64,000 bases of DNA from Pseudomonadota bacterium. GTDB taxonomy: Bacteria > Pseudomonadota > Gammaproteobacteria > Burkholderiales > Burkholderiaceae_C. The translations under genes were made by a program, and so were the position numbers. A model generated the notes under the pieces. That model was not told the DNA's origin and did no database searches. It worked only from the letters and a program-made list of their open reading frames with translations. Shown here one piece after another: positions 32,791 to 41,283 of the stretch (positions are counted from its first letter, which is position 1; each line of letters begins with the position of its first letter). The stretch is taken from positions 186,001 to 250,000 of the forward strand of contig JAIUPH010000007.1 of the NCBI GenBank assembly GCA_020161065.1. Direction: 5' to 3'.

Positions 32791-33098
32791 GCTTCTCGGT
32801 CCGCCTGACCCGCGAGGCGCTGGAGGACTTGCAGCGCCTGGAGGACTTCCTGGTCGAGTTGGCGCTGGCGCACGGTGATTTCGATCTGCCGGTTCGCGCC
32901 GTCGACGCGATTCGGCATGAATTGCGGATCCTGCAGACCAATCCCTACACCTGCCGCAAGGTCGGCAGCAACCCACTCGAGCGCGAACTGGTCGTCCCGT
33001 TCGGCGGCTCGGGATATGTCGCGCTGTTCGAGATCATCAGCGAACGCGAAGTGGCGGTCGCGGCGATCCGGCACCAGCGGGAAGACGACTACCACTGA
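32787..33098 (+). CDS. RelE/ParE-family toxin
   Basis: A 103-residue protein from a GTG at 32787 overlapping the antitoxin stop. The RelE/ParE fold is suggested by SVRLTREALEDLQRLEDFL at the N-terminus, the RILQTNPYTCRKVG central segment, and the C-terminal strand pair GYVALFEI and EVAVAAIRHQREDDY. ParE members poison gyrase and RelE members cleave mRNA; which applies is not clear from sequence. Confidence 0.87.
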   Translation: MSFSVRLTREALEDLQRLEDFLVELALAHGDFDLPVRAVDAIRHELRILQTNPYTCRKVGSNPLERELVVPFGGSGYVALFEIISEREVAVAAIRHQREDDYH

Positions 33099-33127
33099 CG
33101 GCCCCGCGCGGCTGATCGAGGAACAAC

Positions 33128-33517
33128 ATGAGCGGACTTCCCTTTCTCGCGGTGTTCGGCGGCGCCGGGCTCGGTGCCTTGTTGCGCTGGTGGCTGGGCG
33201 GCTGGCTGAACCCGGTGTTCCCGACGATTCCGCTGGGCACGCTGGCGGCCAACCTCGTCGGCGGGTTGCTGATCGGCCTGGCCGGCGCCTACTTCCACCA
33301 TCGCAGCGGGCTGGCGCCGGAATGGCGGCTGCTGATCATCACCGGCTTCCTCGGCGGGCTGACGACCTTCTCGACCTTCTCGGCCGAGGTCGTCACGCTG
33401 CTCGGCCGCGAGCAGTACATCTGGGCGCTGGCGATGGCGAGCCTGCACCTGTTCGGCTCGCTGGCGTTGACGGCGCTGGGCATCCTGCTGGCCAACGCGG
33501 TGCTCGGCCGCGTCTGA
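33128..33517 (+). CDS. crcB: CrcB/Fluc fluoride channel
   Basis: A 129-residue protein with four membrane helices. Conserved features are [12 protein letters not shown], the Asn in TLAANLVGG and [17 protein letters not shown], which contains the Phe and Thr/Ser residues of the fluoride path. It works as an antiparallel dimer exporting fluoride. The gap to the toxin gene is only 29 bp, so no fluoride riboswitch fits directly upstream, and it may be co-transcribed with the toxin-antitoxin pair. Confidence 0.95.
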   Translation: MSGLPFLAVFGGAGLGALLRWWLGGWLNPVFPTIPLGTLAANLVGGLLIGLAGAYFHHRSGLAPEWRLLIITGFLGGLTTFSTFSAEVVTLLGREQYIWALAMASLHLFGSLALTALGILLANAVLGRV

Positions 33518-33527
33518 CGCGGCGCGT

Positions 33528-35504
33528 TCAGCAGCCGGCGGCGATCAGCTCCGCGAACGACGCCAGCCGCCCGGCGATGGCGCTGGCCGCCACCGTGGCC
33601 GGGCTGGCCAGCCAGACTTGGCCGGGCCCGGAGCGGCCGGGAAAGTTGCGGTTGATGGCGCTGACGGTCACCTGCTCCGGCGCCGTCGAGGCGCCGGGCC
33701 CGCAGTTGGCGCAGGCGCCGCAGGCCGGCTGCAGGATGCGCGCGCCTACCGCGTCAAATGCGGCGATCCAGCCTTCGCGCGCGGCGTGCGCGGCCACGTC
33801 GTCGGTGCCGAACTGCAGGTACAGGCTGACGTGGGGCGCCACGCGCAGGCCGCGCGCCGCGGCCCAGGCCAGCACGGCGTGGTACTGCTCGAAGTCGGCG
33901 CGCTTGCCGGCGGTGCAGGAGCCGCCGTACGCGATGTGGATGCGCGGCCGCTCGGCCAGCGCCGCGAGCGGCAGGCCGAGGCCGGGGTCGCCGGGGCGCG
34001 CCACCATCGGCGACAGCTCGCCGGCCGCGACGCGGATCGTCGCCGCATAGCGCGCGCCGGGGTCGCTGCGCATCCAGGGCTCGATGGCTGCCGCCGCCGC
34101 ATCGGCGCCGCGGCGCTGGCGCAGGAAGCGCACGGTCGTCTCGTCGGGCTCGACCAGGCCGGCCAGGCCGCCGAGTTCGGCCGTCATGTTGGTGAGCGTG
34201 GCGCGCTCGTCGATGTCCAGCGCGCGCACGGCGGCGCCGCCGAATTCGAACACGCGGCCGACGCCGGCGCCGGCGCGGATGTCGGGCCGCGCCAGCAGGT
34301 GCAGCGCCAGGTCCTTGGCCGAGACGCCGGGCGGCAGGGCGCCGTCGACCTCGATGCGCAGCACCTCGGGCGTGCCCAGGCGCACCGCGCCGGTCAGGAA
34401 GGCGTTGGCCATCTCGGTGCTGCCGACGCCGAAGGCCACGCAGCCCAGCGCGCCGCTGTGCGGCGTGTGCGAATCGGTGCCGACGATCAACTGCCCCGGC
34501 CGCGCATAGCGCTCGGCCACCACCGCGTGCGAGATGCCTTGCGAGCCTTCGCCTTGGCTCTTGCCTTCGCCGTCGCCATCGCCCTCGCCTTCATCGTGAA
34601 CACCGTGGTTCTTCAGTCCATGCCGCGCGACGAAATCGCGGTGCGCGCGCTGCAGCCGCCGCACGCCCGGCAGCAGGCCTTGCGCGACGTGCACCGGGCT
34701 TTCCCGCGCGTACGACAAATGGTCTTCGAAGCAGACGATGCCGTCGGGCGCTTGCAGCCGCACGTCGCCGCCGGCATGCTGCGCCAGCAGGTGCGCGCAC
34801 ATGCCGGTGTAGTACTCGTGGATGAAGCGCAGGTCGGCGCGCACGAAGCCGTTGCGCAGCCGGTGGCGCGCGACGATCTTCTCGAACAGCGTCTGCGGGC
34901 CGGCGGCCGGCGCGTCTTCCGCGGGTGTGTCGTCCGCGGGTGTGTCGTCCGCGGACCCGTCCACCGGTCCGCGTCCATAACGCAGCAATCCACCGGCACG
35001 CAGGATGGCCGCGGCCTGCGCGTCGCGCTCGGCCAGCAGCTCGTCGAGCGTCGGCACTTCGCCGCGTTGCAGCCGCTCCACCAGGCCGAGGTCGGTGCTG
35101 GTCAGCAGGCCCAGGTTGTCGGCGTTCTGGCGGTAGATGCGCTCGAAGCTCTCGGCGATCACCAGCCGGACGCCGGCCGAGGCCTCGGCCAGCGGCGAGT
35201 GCTCGCGCGAGCTGCCCTTGCCGTAGCGGCGCCCGCCCACCAGCACGCCCACGCCGGCGCGGCGCAGCGCGTCGCGGCCGATCGGGCGCTCGCCGCTGGC
35301 CGTGAAGCCGGTGTGCGCGTGTGCGCCAAGCGCCGCGTCGAAGTGCACCATCGCCGGCAGCGGCGAGATCTCGTCGGTGGAGATGTCGTCGCGCAGCGCG
35401 CCGGCCTGCGCGCGCGTCAGCTCGGCGCCGTCGAGCTGCGCGCGCACGCGTTGCGCGTCGGCGCACAGGAACAGCAGCCGGCCGAAAGGCCGCGCGGCGG
35501 TCAC
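33528..35504 (-). CDS. Fused, domain-swapped aconitase-family hydro-lyase
   Basis: A 658-residue protein from a GTG at 35504 overlapping the receptor stop. The swivel (LeuD-like) domain comes first (residues 1-175, with DDISTDEISPLPAMVHF and YGKGSSREHSPL). The large domain follows from about residue 205 (GTDSHTPHSGALGC, YGGSCTAGKR, QPACGACANCG for the 4Fe-4S cluster). This is the reverse of the order in aconitase. The linker has a duplicated ADDTP repeat, and the large domain holds a Glu/Asp-Gly-rich insert. It should isomerise or hydrate a hydroxy-diacid. With the CoA-transferase and lyase upstream, citraconate/(R)-citramalate is a reasonable but unproven substrate. Confidence 0.88.
   Translation of the reverse strand: MTAARPFGRLLFLCADAQRVRAQLDGAELTRAQAGALRDDISTDEISPLPAMVHFDAALGAHAHTGFTASGERPIGRDALRRAGVGVLVGGRRYGKGSSREHSPLAEASAGVRLVIAESFERIYRQNADNLGLLTSTDLGLVERLQRGEVPTLDELLAERDAQAAAILRAGGLLRYGRGPVDGSADDTPADDTPAEDAPAAGPQTLFEKIVARHRLRNGFVRADLRFIHEYYTGMCAHLLAQHAGGDVRLQAPDGIVCFEDHLSYARESPVHVAQGLLPGVRRLQRAHRDFVARHGLKNHGVHDEGEGDGDGEGKSQGEGSQGISHAVVAERYARPGQLIVGTDSHTPHSGALGCVAFGVGSTEMANAFLTGAVRLGTPEVLRIEVDGALPPGVSAKDLALHLLARPDIRAGAGVGRVFEFGGAAVRALDIDERATLTNMTAELGGLAGLVEPDETTVRFLRQRRGADAAAAAIEPWMRSDPGARYAATIRVAAGELSPMVARPGDPGLGLPLAALAERPRIHIAYGGSCTAGKRADFEQYHAVLAWAAARGLRVAPHVSLYLQFGTDDVAAHAAREGWIAAFDAVGARILQPACGACANCGPGASTAPEQVTVSAINRNFPGRSGPGQVWLASPATVAASAIAGRLASFAELIAAGC
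34546..34595. repeat. Hexanucleotide-like repeat coding for an acidic Gly insert
   Basis: Degenerate repeats of GCCNTC on the plus strand encode the Glu/Asp-Gly run (GEGDGDGEG) inside the aconitase-family gene. The insert lies between conserved segments and is probably a surface loop produced by slippage. Confidence 0.7.
34923..34952. repeat. Tandem 15-bp duplication in the aconitase-family gene
   Basis: The unit GGGTGTGTCGTCCGC occurs twice in a row. In the coding frame it gives a repeated ADDTP segment in the linker between swivel and large domains. The unit length is a multiple of three, so the frame is kept. Confidence 0.75.
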
Positions 35505-36493
35505 TGCGCCTCGACCCCCGCCTTCTTCACCAGCGCCGCGTAGCGCGCCATCTCGCTGCGGAAGAAGGGCATCGCGGCTTCGGCGGCGCCGACGTGGATG
35601 ACGTTGCCTTGGCGCGCCATCGCGTCCTTGACCTCGGCGTCGTTGAACGCCGCCACCACCGCGGCGTGCACGCGCTTGACCTCGGCGGCCGGCAGGTTCT
35701 TCGGCGCGACGACGGCGAACCAGGCCTCGACCACGTAGCCGGGCACGCCTTGCTCGGCGAAGGTGGGAATGTCGGGCGCCGCGGCGATGCGCTGCGTCGT
35801 GGCCACGCCGATGGCGCGCAGCGCGCCCGACTTCAAATGCCCCTGCACGCTGGGCAGCGCCGCGGTGGCGAAGTCGACCTGGCCGCCGATCAGGTCGGTC
35901 AGCATCGGGCCGACGCCGCGATAAGGGATGTGGCGCGCCTTGGTCTTGGTCTCGTCGAGGAACAGCTCGGCCGCCAGGTGCAGGATGGTGCCGTTGCCGC
36001 CCGAGGCGTAGGTCATGTCGCCGTTGCGCGCCTTCAGCTGCGCGATGAACTCCTTCGCATTGGTCGCGCCCACCTTGGGGTTGGCCACCAGCACCACCGG
36101 CGTGTAGCCGCACACGGCCACGGGCGTGAAGTCGCCCGGCATGTCGAAGGGGATGGACTTCAGCACGCTGGGAAAGATCACCACGTTGTTGGACACCACG
36201 CTCAGCGTCATGCCGTCGGCCGGCGCGCGTGCCAGCGCCTGCAGGCCGACGATGCCGCCGGCGCCGGACTGGTTGTCGACGATCACCGGATGCCCAAGCG
36301 CCTTGGCCAGCGCGCCCTGCGCGGCGCGGGTGATGGCGTCCACGCCCGAGCCGGTGGCATTGGGCAGGATGAAGCGCACCGGCTTGTCGGCCTGCGCCAG
36401 CGCGGGCAGGGCCAGGCCGCCGCCCAGGCCGGCCGCCAGGCCGCCGGCCAGATGGGTCAGCACGCGGCGGCGCTGCATCAGGGGTTGGGTCAT
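35501..36493 (-). CDS. Bug/TctC-family periplasmic solute receptor
   Basis: A 330-residue protein. The signal region starts MTQPLMQRRRVLTHLAGGLA with consecutive arginines and may use Tat or Sec export. Motifs are VRFILPNATGSGVDAITRAA and VIVDNQSGAGGIVG. Its stop overlaps the start of the aconitase-family gene, and it follows the CoA-transferase gene by 32 bp. Confidence 0.93.
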   Translation of the reverse strand: MTQPLMQRRRVLTHLAGGLAAGLGGGLALPALAQADKPVRFILPNATGSGVDAITRAAQGALAKALGHPVIVDNQSGAGGIVGLQALARAPADGMTLSVVSNNVVIFPSVLKSIPFDMPGDFTPVAVCGYTPVVLVANPKVGATNAKEFIAQLKARNGDMTYASGGNGTILHLAAELFLDETKTKARHIPYRGVGPMLTDLIGGQVDFATAALPSVQGHLKSGALRAIGVATTQRIAAAPDIPTFAEQGVPGYVVEAWFAVVAPKNLPAAEVKRVHAAVVAAFNDAEVKDAMARQGNVIHVGAAEAAMPFFRSEMARYAALVKKAGVEAQ

Positions 36494-36525
36494 CGCTCGT
36501 CTCCGTGGTGGTGGTCAAGAAGGGG

Positions 36526-37734
36526 TCAGGCCACGATGGCGCTGCCGCGCAGCGCCTCGATCTCGTCGCTGCCGTAGCCCAGGCCGGCCAGCAGCGCCTG
36601 CGTGTGGGCGCCCAGGCGCGGCGGCTGCAGGCGCACCGGCAGGCGCTGGCCGTCCATGGTGATGGGGAACAGCGTCGTCTTCACCGTCTGGCCGGCCTTG
36701 TCGCCGTCGGGCAGCACCACGTCGGCCAGGCCGCCGGTGGCCTGCAGGTGCGGGTCGTCGTACAAGTCCTCGGGCTTGCGGATCGGCGCGTAGGGCAGGC
36801 CGGCGCGCTCGAACAATTCAGCTAACTCGTTCGCCGAACGGTTGGCCAGCCGCTCGCGCAGCGTGGCCAGCAGGCGCGGGCGGGCGCGCACGCGGTCGTT
36901 GTTGGTGGCCAGCGCCGGCTCGGCCTTGAGGTCGGCAAAGCCCAGCGCGTCGCAGAAGCTGCGCCATTGCGCGTCGCTCACGGCGGCCAGGAAGATCTGC
37001 TCGTCGTCCTTCACCGTGAACACGTCGTAGACGGCCCAGGGGTTGTCGCGCGCCGGCATCGGCGCCGGGTGGCGGCCGGTCACCGCGAACTGCAGCATGT
37101 GCTGGCCCATCAGGAACACGTTGTTCTCGAACAGCGCCGACTGCACCTCCATGCCGCGGCCGGTGATGCCGCGCTGGATCAGCGCGCCCAGCGTGCCGAT
37201 GGCGCCGAACAGGCCGCCCATGATGTCGTTGACGCTGGTGCCGGCGCGCAGCGGGTCGCCGGGGCGGCCGGTCATGTAGGCCAGGCCGCCCATCATCTGC
37301 ACCACTTCGTCGAGCGCGGGGCGGTGCTCGTAGGGGCCGGGCAGGAAGCCTTTGTGGCTGACGTAGATCAGCCGCTCGTTCAGCGCGGCGAGGCTCGCGT
37401 AGTCGAGCCCGAACTTGGCCAGCACGCCGGCCTTGAAGTTCTCCACCACCACGTCGGCCGAGGCGGCCAGGCGCTGCGCCACCGCGGCGCCCGCGGGCTG
37501 CTTCAAGTCGATGCCAATGCTCTTCTTGTTGCGGTTGAACATCGGAAAAAAGCCCGCGCCGGCGCCCAGCAGCCGCCGCGTGGCCTCGCCGTCGATGGGC
37601 TCGACCTTGATCACCTCGGCGCCCATGTCGGCCAGCACCATCGCGCAGGTGGGGCCCATCACCATGTGGGTGAACTCGACCACGCGCAGGCCGCGCAGCG
37701 GCTGCGGGACGGGGAGGGTGGACGTTTCGCTCAT
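36526..37734 (-). CDS. Class III (CaiB/BaiF) CoA-transferase
   Basis: A 402-residue protein whose ATG at 37734 overlaps the lyase stop (ATGA). Family motifs are VVEFTHMVMGPTCAMVLADMG, VVENFKAGVLAKFGLDY and the catalytic Asp in RPALDEVVQMMGGL. It is placed to convert a hydroxy-diacid to its CoA thioester for the lyase encoded upstream. The donor is not predictable; succinyl-CoA is common in the family. Confidence 0.95.
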   Translation of the reverse strand: MSETSTLPVPQPLRGLRVVEFTHMVMGPTCAMVLADMGAEVIKVEPIDGEATRRLLGAGAGFFPMFNRNKKSIGIDLKQPAGAAVAQRLAASADVVVENFKAGVLAKFGLDYASLAALNERLIYVSHKGFLPGPYEHRPALDEVVQMMGGLAYMTGRPGDPLRAGTSVNDIMGGLFGAIGTLGALIQRGITGRGMEVQSALFENNVFLMGQHMLQFAVTGRHPAPMPARDNPWAVYDVFTVKDDEQIFLAAVSDAQWRSFCDALGFADLKAEPALATNNDRVRARPRLLATLRERLANRSANELAELFERAGLPYAPIRKPEDLYDDPHLQATGGLADVVLPDGDKAGQTVKTTLFPITMDGQRLPVRLQPPRLGAHTQALLAGLGYGSDEIEALRGSAIVA

Positions 37735-38678
37735 GCCGTCTCCTTGGCCATTGCCTCGGTCATCGTCTTCGGCAGGCCGGCGCGCCACACGCTGCCGTGC
37801 AGCGCCTCGCCGGGCAGCCAGCGTTGCGCCAGGCGCTCGCGCAAGGCGAGCAGTGCGTGCAGGTCCAGGCCGGTGGGCACGCCCATGCTGGCGAACAGGT
37901 AGGCCAGGTCTTCGGTGGCCACGTTGCCGCTGGCGCCGGGCGCGTGCGGGCAGCCGCCGATGCCGCCCACGCAGGCGTCGAAGCGGCGCACGCCGGCCTG
38001 CCAGGCCGCGAACACGTTGGCCAGCCCCAGCCCGCGGGTGTCGTGGAAGTGGCCGCAGCCCAGACGCGGGCCGGCCACCGCGAAGGCGCGCGTGAACAGC
38101 CGCGCCACCTGCAGCGGGTCGGCATAGCCCACGGTGTCGGCCAGGCCCACGCGCTCGGCGCCGGCGTCCAGCACCGCCTGCACCAGGCGCAGCACCTCGT
38201 CTTCGTCGACGCGGCCTTGCAGCGTGCAGCCGAAGGCGGTGCTGATGCCGACCTCGATCAGGCAGCGCGAGCCGGCAGCGTCGCGCAGCGCGCGGATGCG
38301 GGCGATTTCGCCGACCACCTCGTCGGGCGTCTTGCGCAGGTTGGCCAGGCTGTGCGCGCGGCTGGCCGACAGCGGCAACAGCATCGCATCGGCGCCGGCC
38401 TCGATGGCGGCCTGCGCGCCTTTGAGGTTGGGCACCAGCACCGAGGCCACCAGGCCCGGCAGCGCACGCGCGGCTTCCACCAGCGCCGCGGTGTCGGCCA
38501 GCTGCGGCAGCAGCCGCGCGGGCACGAAGGAGCCCAGCTCCAGCTCGCGCAGCCCGGCCGCGTGGGCGGCGCGCAGCCATTCGATCTTGTGCGCCGTGGG
38601 CACCGTGCGCGCCAGGATCTGCAGGCCGTCGCGCAGGCCGACGTCGCGGATCGTGACGGGGAGGGGGGTGTCGTTCAT
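37731..38678 (-). CDS. Hydroxymethylglutaryl-CoA lyase-family enzyme
   Basis: A 315-residue TIM-barrel lyase. Metal and catalytic motifs are IRDVGLRDGLQ, CGHFHDTRGLGLANV and GGCPHAPGASGNVATEDLAYL, which includes the active-site Cys loop. It cleaves 3-hydroxy-3-methylacyl-CoA esters. HMG-CoA is the classical substrate; (R)-citramalyl-CoA is used by a homologue in Chloroflexus. It is the first gene of the operon, with CoA-transferase, receptor and aconitase-family genes behind it, and is divergent from a LysR gene. Confidence 0.93.
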   Translation of the reverse strand: MNDTPLPVTIRDVGLRDGLQILARTVPTAHKIEWLRAAHAAGLRELELGSFVPARLLPQLADTAALVEAARALPGLVASVLVPNLKGAQAAIEAGADAMLLPLSASRAHSLANLRKTPDEVVGEIARIRALRDAAGSRCLIEVGISTAFGCTLQGRVDEDEVLRLVQAVLDAGAERVGLADTVGYADPLQVARLFTRAFAVAGPRLGCGHFHDTRGLGLANVFAAWQAGVRRFDACVGGIGGCPHAPGASGNVATEDLAYLFASMGVPTGLDLHALLALRERLAQRWLPGEALHGSVWRAGLPKTMTEAMAKETA

Positions 38679-38709
38679 GGCGGCATCGTAGGCAGGAGTC
38701 GTGGCTTTC

Positions 38710-38750
38710 ACGAATGATGGTTCGTCAGCGCTTGCGTTCCAATCGGGAAC
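38710..38750. promoter_or_regulatory. Two LysR-type candidate binding sites between divergent lyase and LysR genes
   Basis: ACGAA (38710-38714) pairs with TTCGT (38721-38725). GTTCC (38736-38740) pairs with GGAAC (38746-38750), with a T-N11-A spacing from 38737 to 38749. The second repeat directly precedes the LysR start and could mediate autorepression, the first activation of the lyase operon. This is the usual LysR arrangement; binding is inferred. Confidence 0.45.
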
Positions 38751-38753
38751 GTC

Positions 38754-39653
38754 ATGACGCGCCCGCTGGACCCGGTCTCGCTGCAGCACTTCGTCGCCGT
38801 TTGCGAGGAAGGCAACATCGCCCGCGCCGCGGCGCGCGAATCGCTGGTGGCCTCGGCGCTGAGCAAGCGCATCGCCGCGCTGGAAGCCGAGATGGCGGTG
38901 CCGCTGCTGACCCGCCGCCGCCGCGGCGTGGAGCCCACGCCGGCCGGCCAGGCGCTGCTGGCGCGCGCCCGCGAGGTGTTGTCGGGCCTGGACCGGCTGC
39001 GCGTGGAACTCAGCGCCTACCGGCAGGGCGTGCAGGGCAGCGTGCGCGTGCTGGCCAGCCCGTCGGTGCTGGCCGAGAGCCTGCCCGAGGACGTGGCCGC
39101 GTTCATGGAGGGCCACCCCGGCATCCGCATCAGCCTGGACGAGCGCATCAGCCCCGACATCGTGCGCGGCGTGCGCGAGGGCAGCGCCGACCTCGGCGTG
39201 CTGTGGGACCGCATGAACGACCTCGCCGGCCTGCAGGTGCTGCCGTATCGCCACGACCGGCTGTGCGTGGCGATGGCGCCCAGCCACCCCTTGGCGCGCC
39301 GGCCTTCGCTGCGCTACGCCGACACGCTGGACCAGCCGTCGATCAACGTCGCCGCCGGCGGGCAGATGGACCAGCTGCTGCGCCGCCAGGCAGCACTCGC
39401 CGGGCGGCTGCCGCAGCACCGCATGCAGGTGTCGTCGCTCGACGTGGCCTGCCGCCTGGTGGCCGCCGGCCTGGGCTTGTCGATCGTGCCGCTGGAGGCC
39501 GCCACGCCGCACGCCGGTGCCGGCCGGCTGGCCTTCGTGCCGCTGGCCGAGCCCTGGGCCGTGCGCCGCTTCGTGCTGGTGGCGCGCGCCGAGCCGCTGC
39601 AGTCGGCAGCCGCGCGGCTGCTGCTGGCGCGGCTGTGCGAGCTGGCGGGTTGA
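38754..39653 (+). CDS. LysR-family transcriptional regulator of the lyase operon
   Basis: A 299-residue protein. The helix-turn-helix is GNIARAAARESLVASALSKR, followed by the effector-binding domain (VRVLASPSVLAESLPEDV). It is divergent from the lyase/CoA-transferase/receptor/aconitase operon with 75 bp between starts, the standard layout for a LysR activator and its target. Confidence 0.94.
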   Translation: MTRPLDPVSLQHFVAVCEEGNIARAAARESLVASALSKRIAALEAEMAVPLLTRRRRGVEPTPAGQALLARAREVLSGLDRLRVELSAYRQGVQGSVRVLASPSVLAESLPEDVAAFMEGHPGIRISLDERISPDIVRGVREGSADLGVLWDRMNDLAGLQVLPYRHDRLCVAMAPSHPLARRPSLRYADTLDQPSINVAAGGQMDQLLRRQAALAGRLPQHRMQVSSLDVACRLVAAGLGLSIVPLEAATPHAGAGRLAFVPLAEPWAVRRFVLVARAEPLQSAAARLLLARLCELAG

Positions 39654-39697
39654 GCAAGGCGGCGCCGCGCGCGCGGCCGGATGCCACGGCGCTGCTT

Positions 39698-40528
39698 ATG
39701 ATCGACGCGACTGCAACGCGCCAACGCCAGCCCATCGTGCCCACTTCCCGCAAGACCGCGGCCGCCAGCGCCGACACTGCCGCCGCCGCCGACGCCACCG
39801 CTGCCGACGCCACCGGCTTCCAGGCCATCCGTTCGGCGCGCGCCTTCGAGGAGATCGCGGCGCAGATCCGTGCCGAGCTGGCCGCCGGGCGGCTGGCGGT
39901 CGGCAGCCGGCTGCCGTCGGAGCGCGCGCTGTCGCAGCAGTTCGGCGTCTCGCGCAACACGCTGCGCGAGGCGCTGCGCTCGCTGGAGCACGCCGGGCTG
40001 ATCCGCCTGCAAAAAGGCGCCAGCGGCGGCGCCTTCATCAGCGAGCGCAGCGGCGAGGCCGTCGTCACCGGGCTGATGGACCTCTACCACGTCGGCAAGA
40101 TCGGCCCCGCGCAGCTGACGCAGGCGCGCATCTGGCTGGAATCGGTGATCGTGCGCGAAGCCTGCCGGCGCGCCACGCCCGAAGACCTGGCCGAGCTGCA
40201 GCACAACATCGACGAGGCGCAGGCCGCGGCCACGGCCGGCAACTTCGACCGTCGCGTGCAGTTCAACCTCGACTTCCACCGCATCCTGGCGCGCATGACG
40301 GGCAACCCCATCATGGCGGTGATGATGGATGCCATGCTGACCGTGCTGCTGCACTTCATCCGCTCGATCGGCGAGATCGAGAACACCTACACGCTGCCCT
40401 CGCGCCGCCGCTTCATGAAGCACCTGGAAGAAGGCAACGTCGACGCCGCGGTGGCTGAGATGGAGACCATGCTCAAGCGGCTGGAGAAGGCCTACCTGTC
40501 GCGCCTGCCTTCGCTGCCGGTGCGCTGA
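39698..40528 (+). CDS. FadR-subfamily (FCD) GntR transcriptional regulator
   Basis: The protein has 276 residues from the ATG at 39698. An Ala/Asp-rich leader of about 40 residues precedes the winged helix (GSRLPSERALSQQFGVSRNTLREALRSLE). The all-helical FCD ligand domain follows, with metal-binding type residues in FNLDFHRILARMTGNP. The start is uncertain: TATGAT at 39697-39702 looks like a -10 box and overlaps the ATG, so the GTG at 39737 may be the real start. A TGGT-N3-ACCA site, the FadR-subfamily consensus, lies in front of the next operon, its likely target. Confidence 0.9.
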   Translation: MIDATATRQRQPIVPTSRKTAAASADTAAAADATAADATGFQAIRSARAFEEIAAQIRAELAAGRLAVGSRLPSERALSQQFGVSRNTLREALRSLEHAGLIRLQKGASGGAFISERSGEAVVTGLMDLYHVGKIGPAQLTQARIWLESVIVREACRRATPEDLAELQHNIDEAQAAATAGNFDRRVQFNLDFHRILARMTGNPIMAVMMDAMLTVLLHFIRSIGEIENTYTLPSRRRFMKHLEEGNVDAAVAEMETMLKRLEKAYLSRLPSLPVR

Positions 40529-41246
40529 CGGGTTCGCGCATTTGCTTCGTTCTGGTCTGGGTTGGGGCGCTGTTCGGCAAGGTCGGCGGCGGCAAGGCTG
40601 CGGGCGGGCCCTCGCGGCCGCTCAAGATCGAGCCGTTGCGTGGCGCTGCGCGCCAAGACCCCTGCGATGCTCGCGCCTGCGGCCCACCGCGCAACTCACT
40701 TCGCTCACTTCGTTCGCTCTGTTCGGACAGGCGCGGTGAGTCAGATCACGAGGCGCGCCTGGCGGCGCGCGGCCGCAGGCGCTGCGCGTCTCGGGCGTCT
40801 CGATATTCGCCGCCGCGAGGGCCCGCCCGCAGCCTTGCAACACCCATGGTGGTGTACCACTTGTCTCGAACGCCACGAGTGGTGTCGCAAAGGGCTATGC
40901 GGACGTGTTGGGGCGCGCCTATGCGGCGCCGAGAAGCGCAGGGCGCCCGGGCCCCGCGCGCGCAGCGCGCTTCGTAATCTGACTTGGGAGGGAGTGTCTG
41001 AGTGGCGCGAGCGAAGCGAGCGCAACGAGTTGCCCGACCGGCCCGGGTGACCGAGCACCGCAGGGTAGTCGACGCGCAGCGGCGACCGCCGCATTGAAGC
41101 GCACCGGCGCGTTCGCACAGCCCTTTGCTGCGCAGACGGCGGCGAACCAAGGAGGCCGAGGCCACCGCGCGCCAACGGTCGTTGATGCACGACTGAATGT
41201 GTATCCGCACGAACCCTCCAAAGCCGGCCACCTCGGGTCGCGCCGG
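40529..41246. other. Non-coding region with interleaved inverted repeats
   Basis: About 720 bp with no credible gene. Three inverted repeat pairs are interleaved: A (40592-40618 with 40812-40838, 27 bp perfect), B (40691-40758 with 40965-41033, diverged) and C (40888-40905 with 41110-41127, 16 of 18 matching). The open frames here are rich in Arg/Cys and look like translation of repeats. No transposase, terminal repeats or target duplications were seen. It resembles two decayed, oppositely oriented copies of a dispersed repeat. Confidence 0.65.
40592..40838. repeat. 27-bp perfect inverted repeat (A arms) spanning 247 bp
   Basis: The left arm 40592-40618 begins GCAAGGCTGCGGGCGG. The right arm 40812-40838 is its exact reverse complement, and similarity continues imperfectly a further 10 bp inward. 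Arms are separated by 193 bp, too far for a terminator. A stem-forming transcript or a small mobile repeat is possible. Confidence 0.85.
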
Positions 41247-41275
41247 TTGACAGCCGCCGGCCACTTGCCTAGCAT
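41247..41275 (+). promoter_or_regulatory. Sigma-70 promoter of the IpdAB-like operon
   Basis: A perfect -35 TTGACA (41247-41252), a 17-bp spacer, and -10 TAGCAT (41270-41275). Transcription should start near 41282, giving a short leader before the ATG at 41308. It is one of the best promoter matches in the window. Confidence 0.75.
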
Positions 41276-41283
41276 CGCATCAA

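Noticed and set aside
35504..36518. N-terminal extension of the aconitase-family frame across the Bug gene
   Set aside because: The extension is Arg/Gly-rich off-frame sequence over a clear Bug gene; the GTG at 35504 overlaps the Bug stop and begins the recognisable swivel domain.
40562..41275. Arg/Cys-rich open frames in the repeat region as small proteins
   Set aside because: They translate inverted repeats in several frames with no consistent start or domain.
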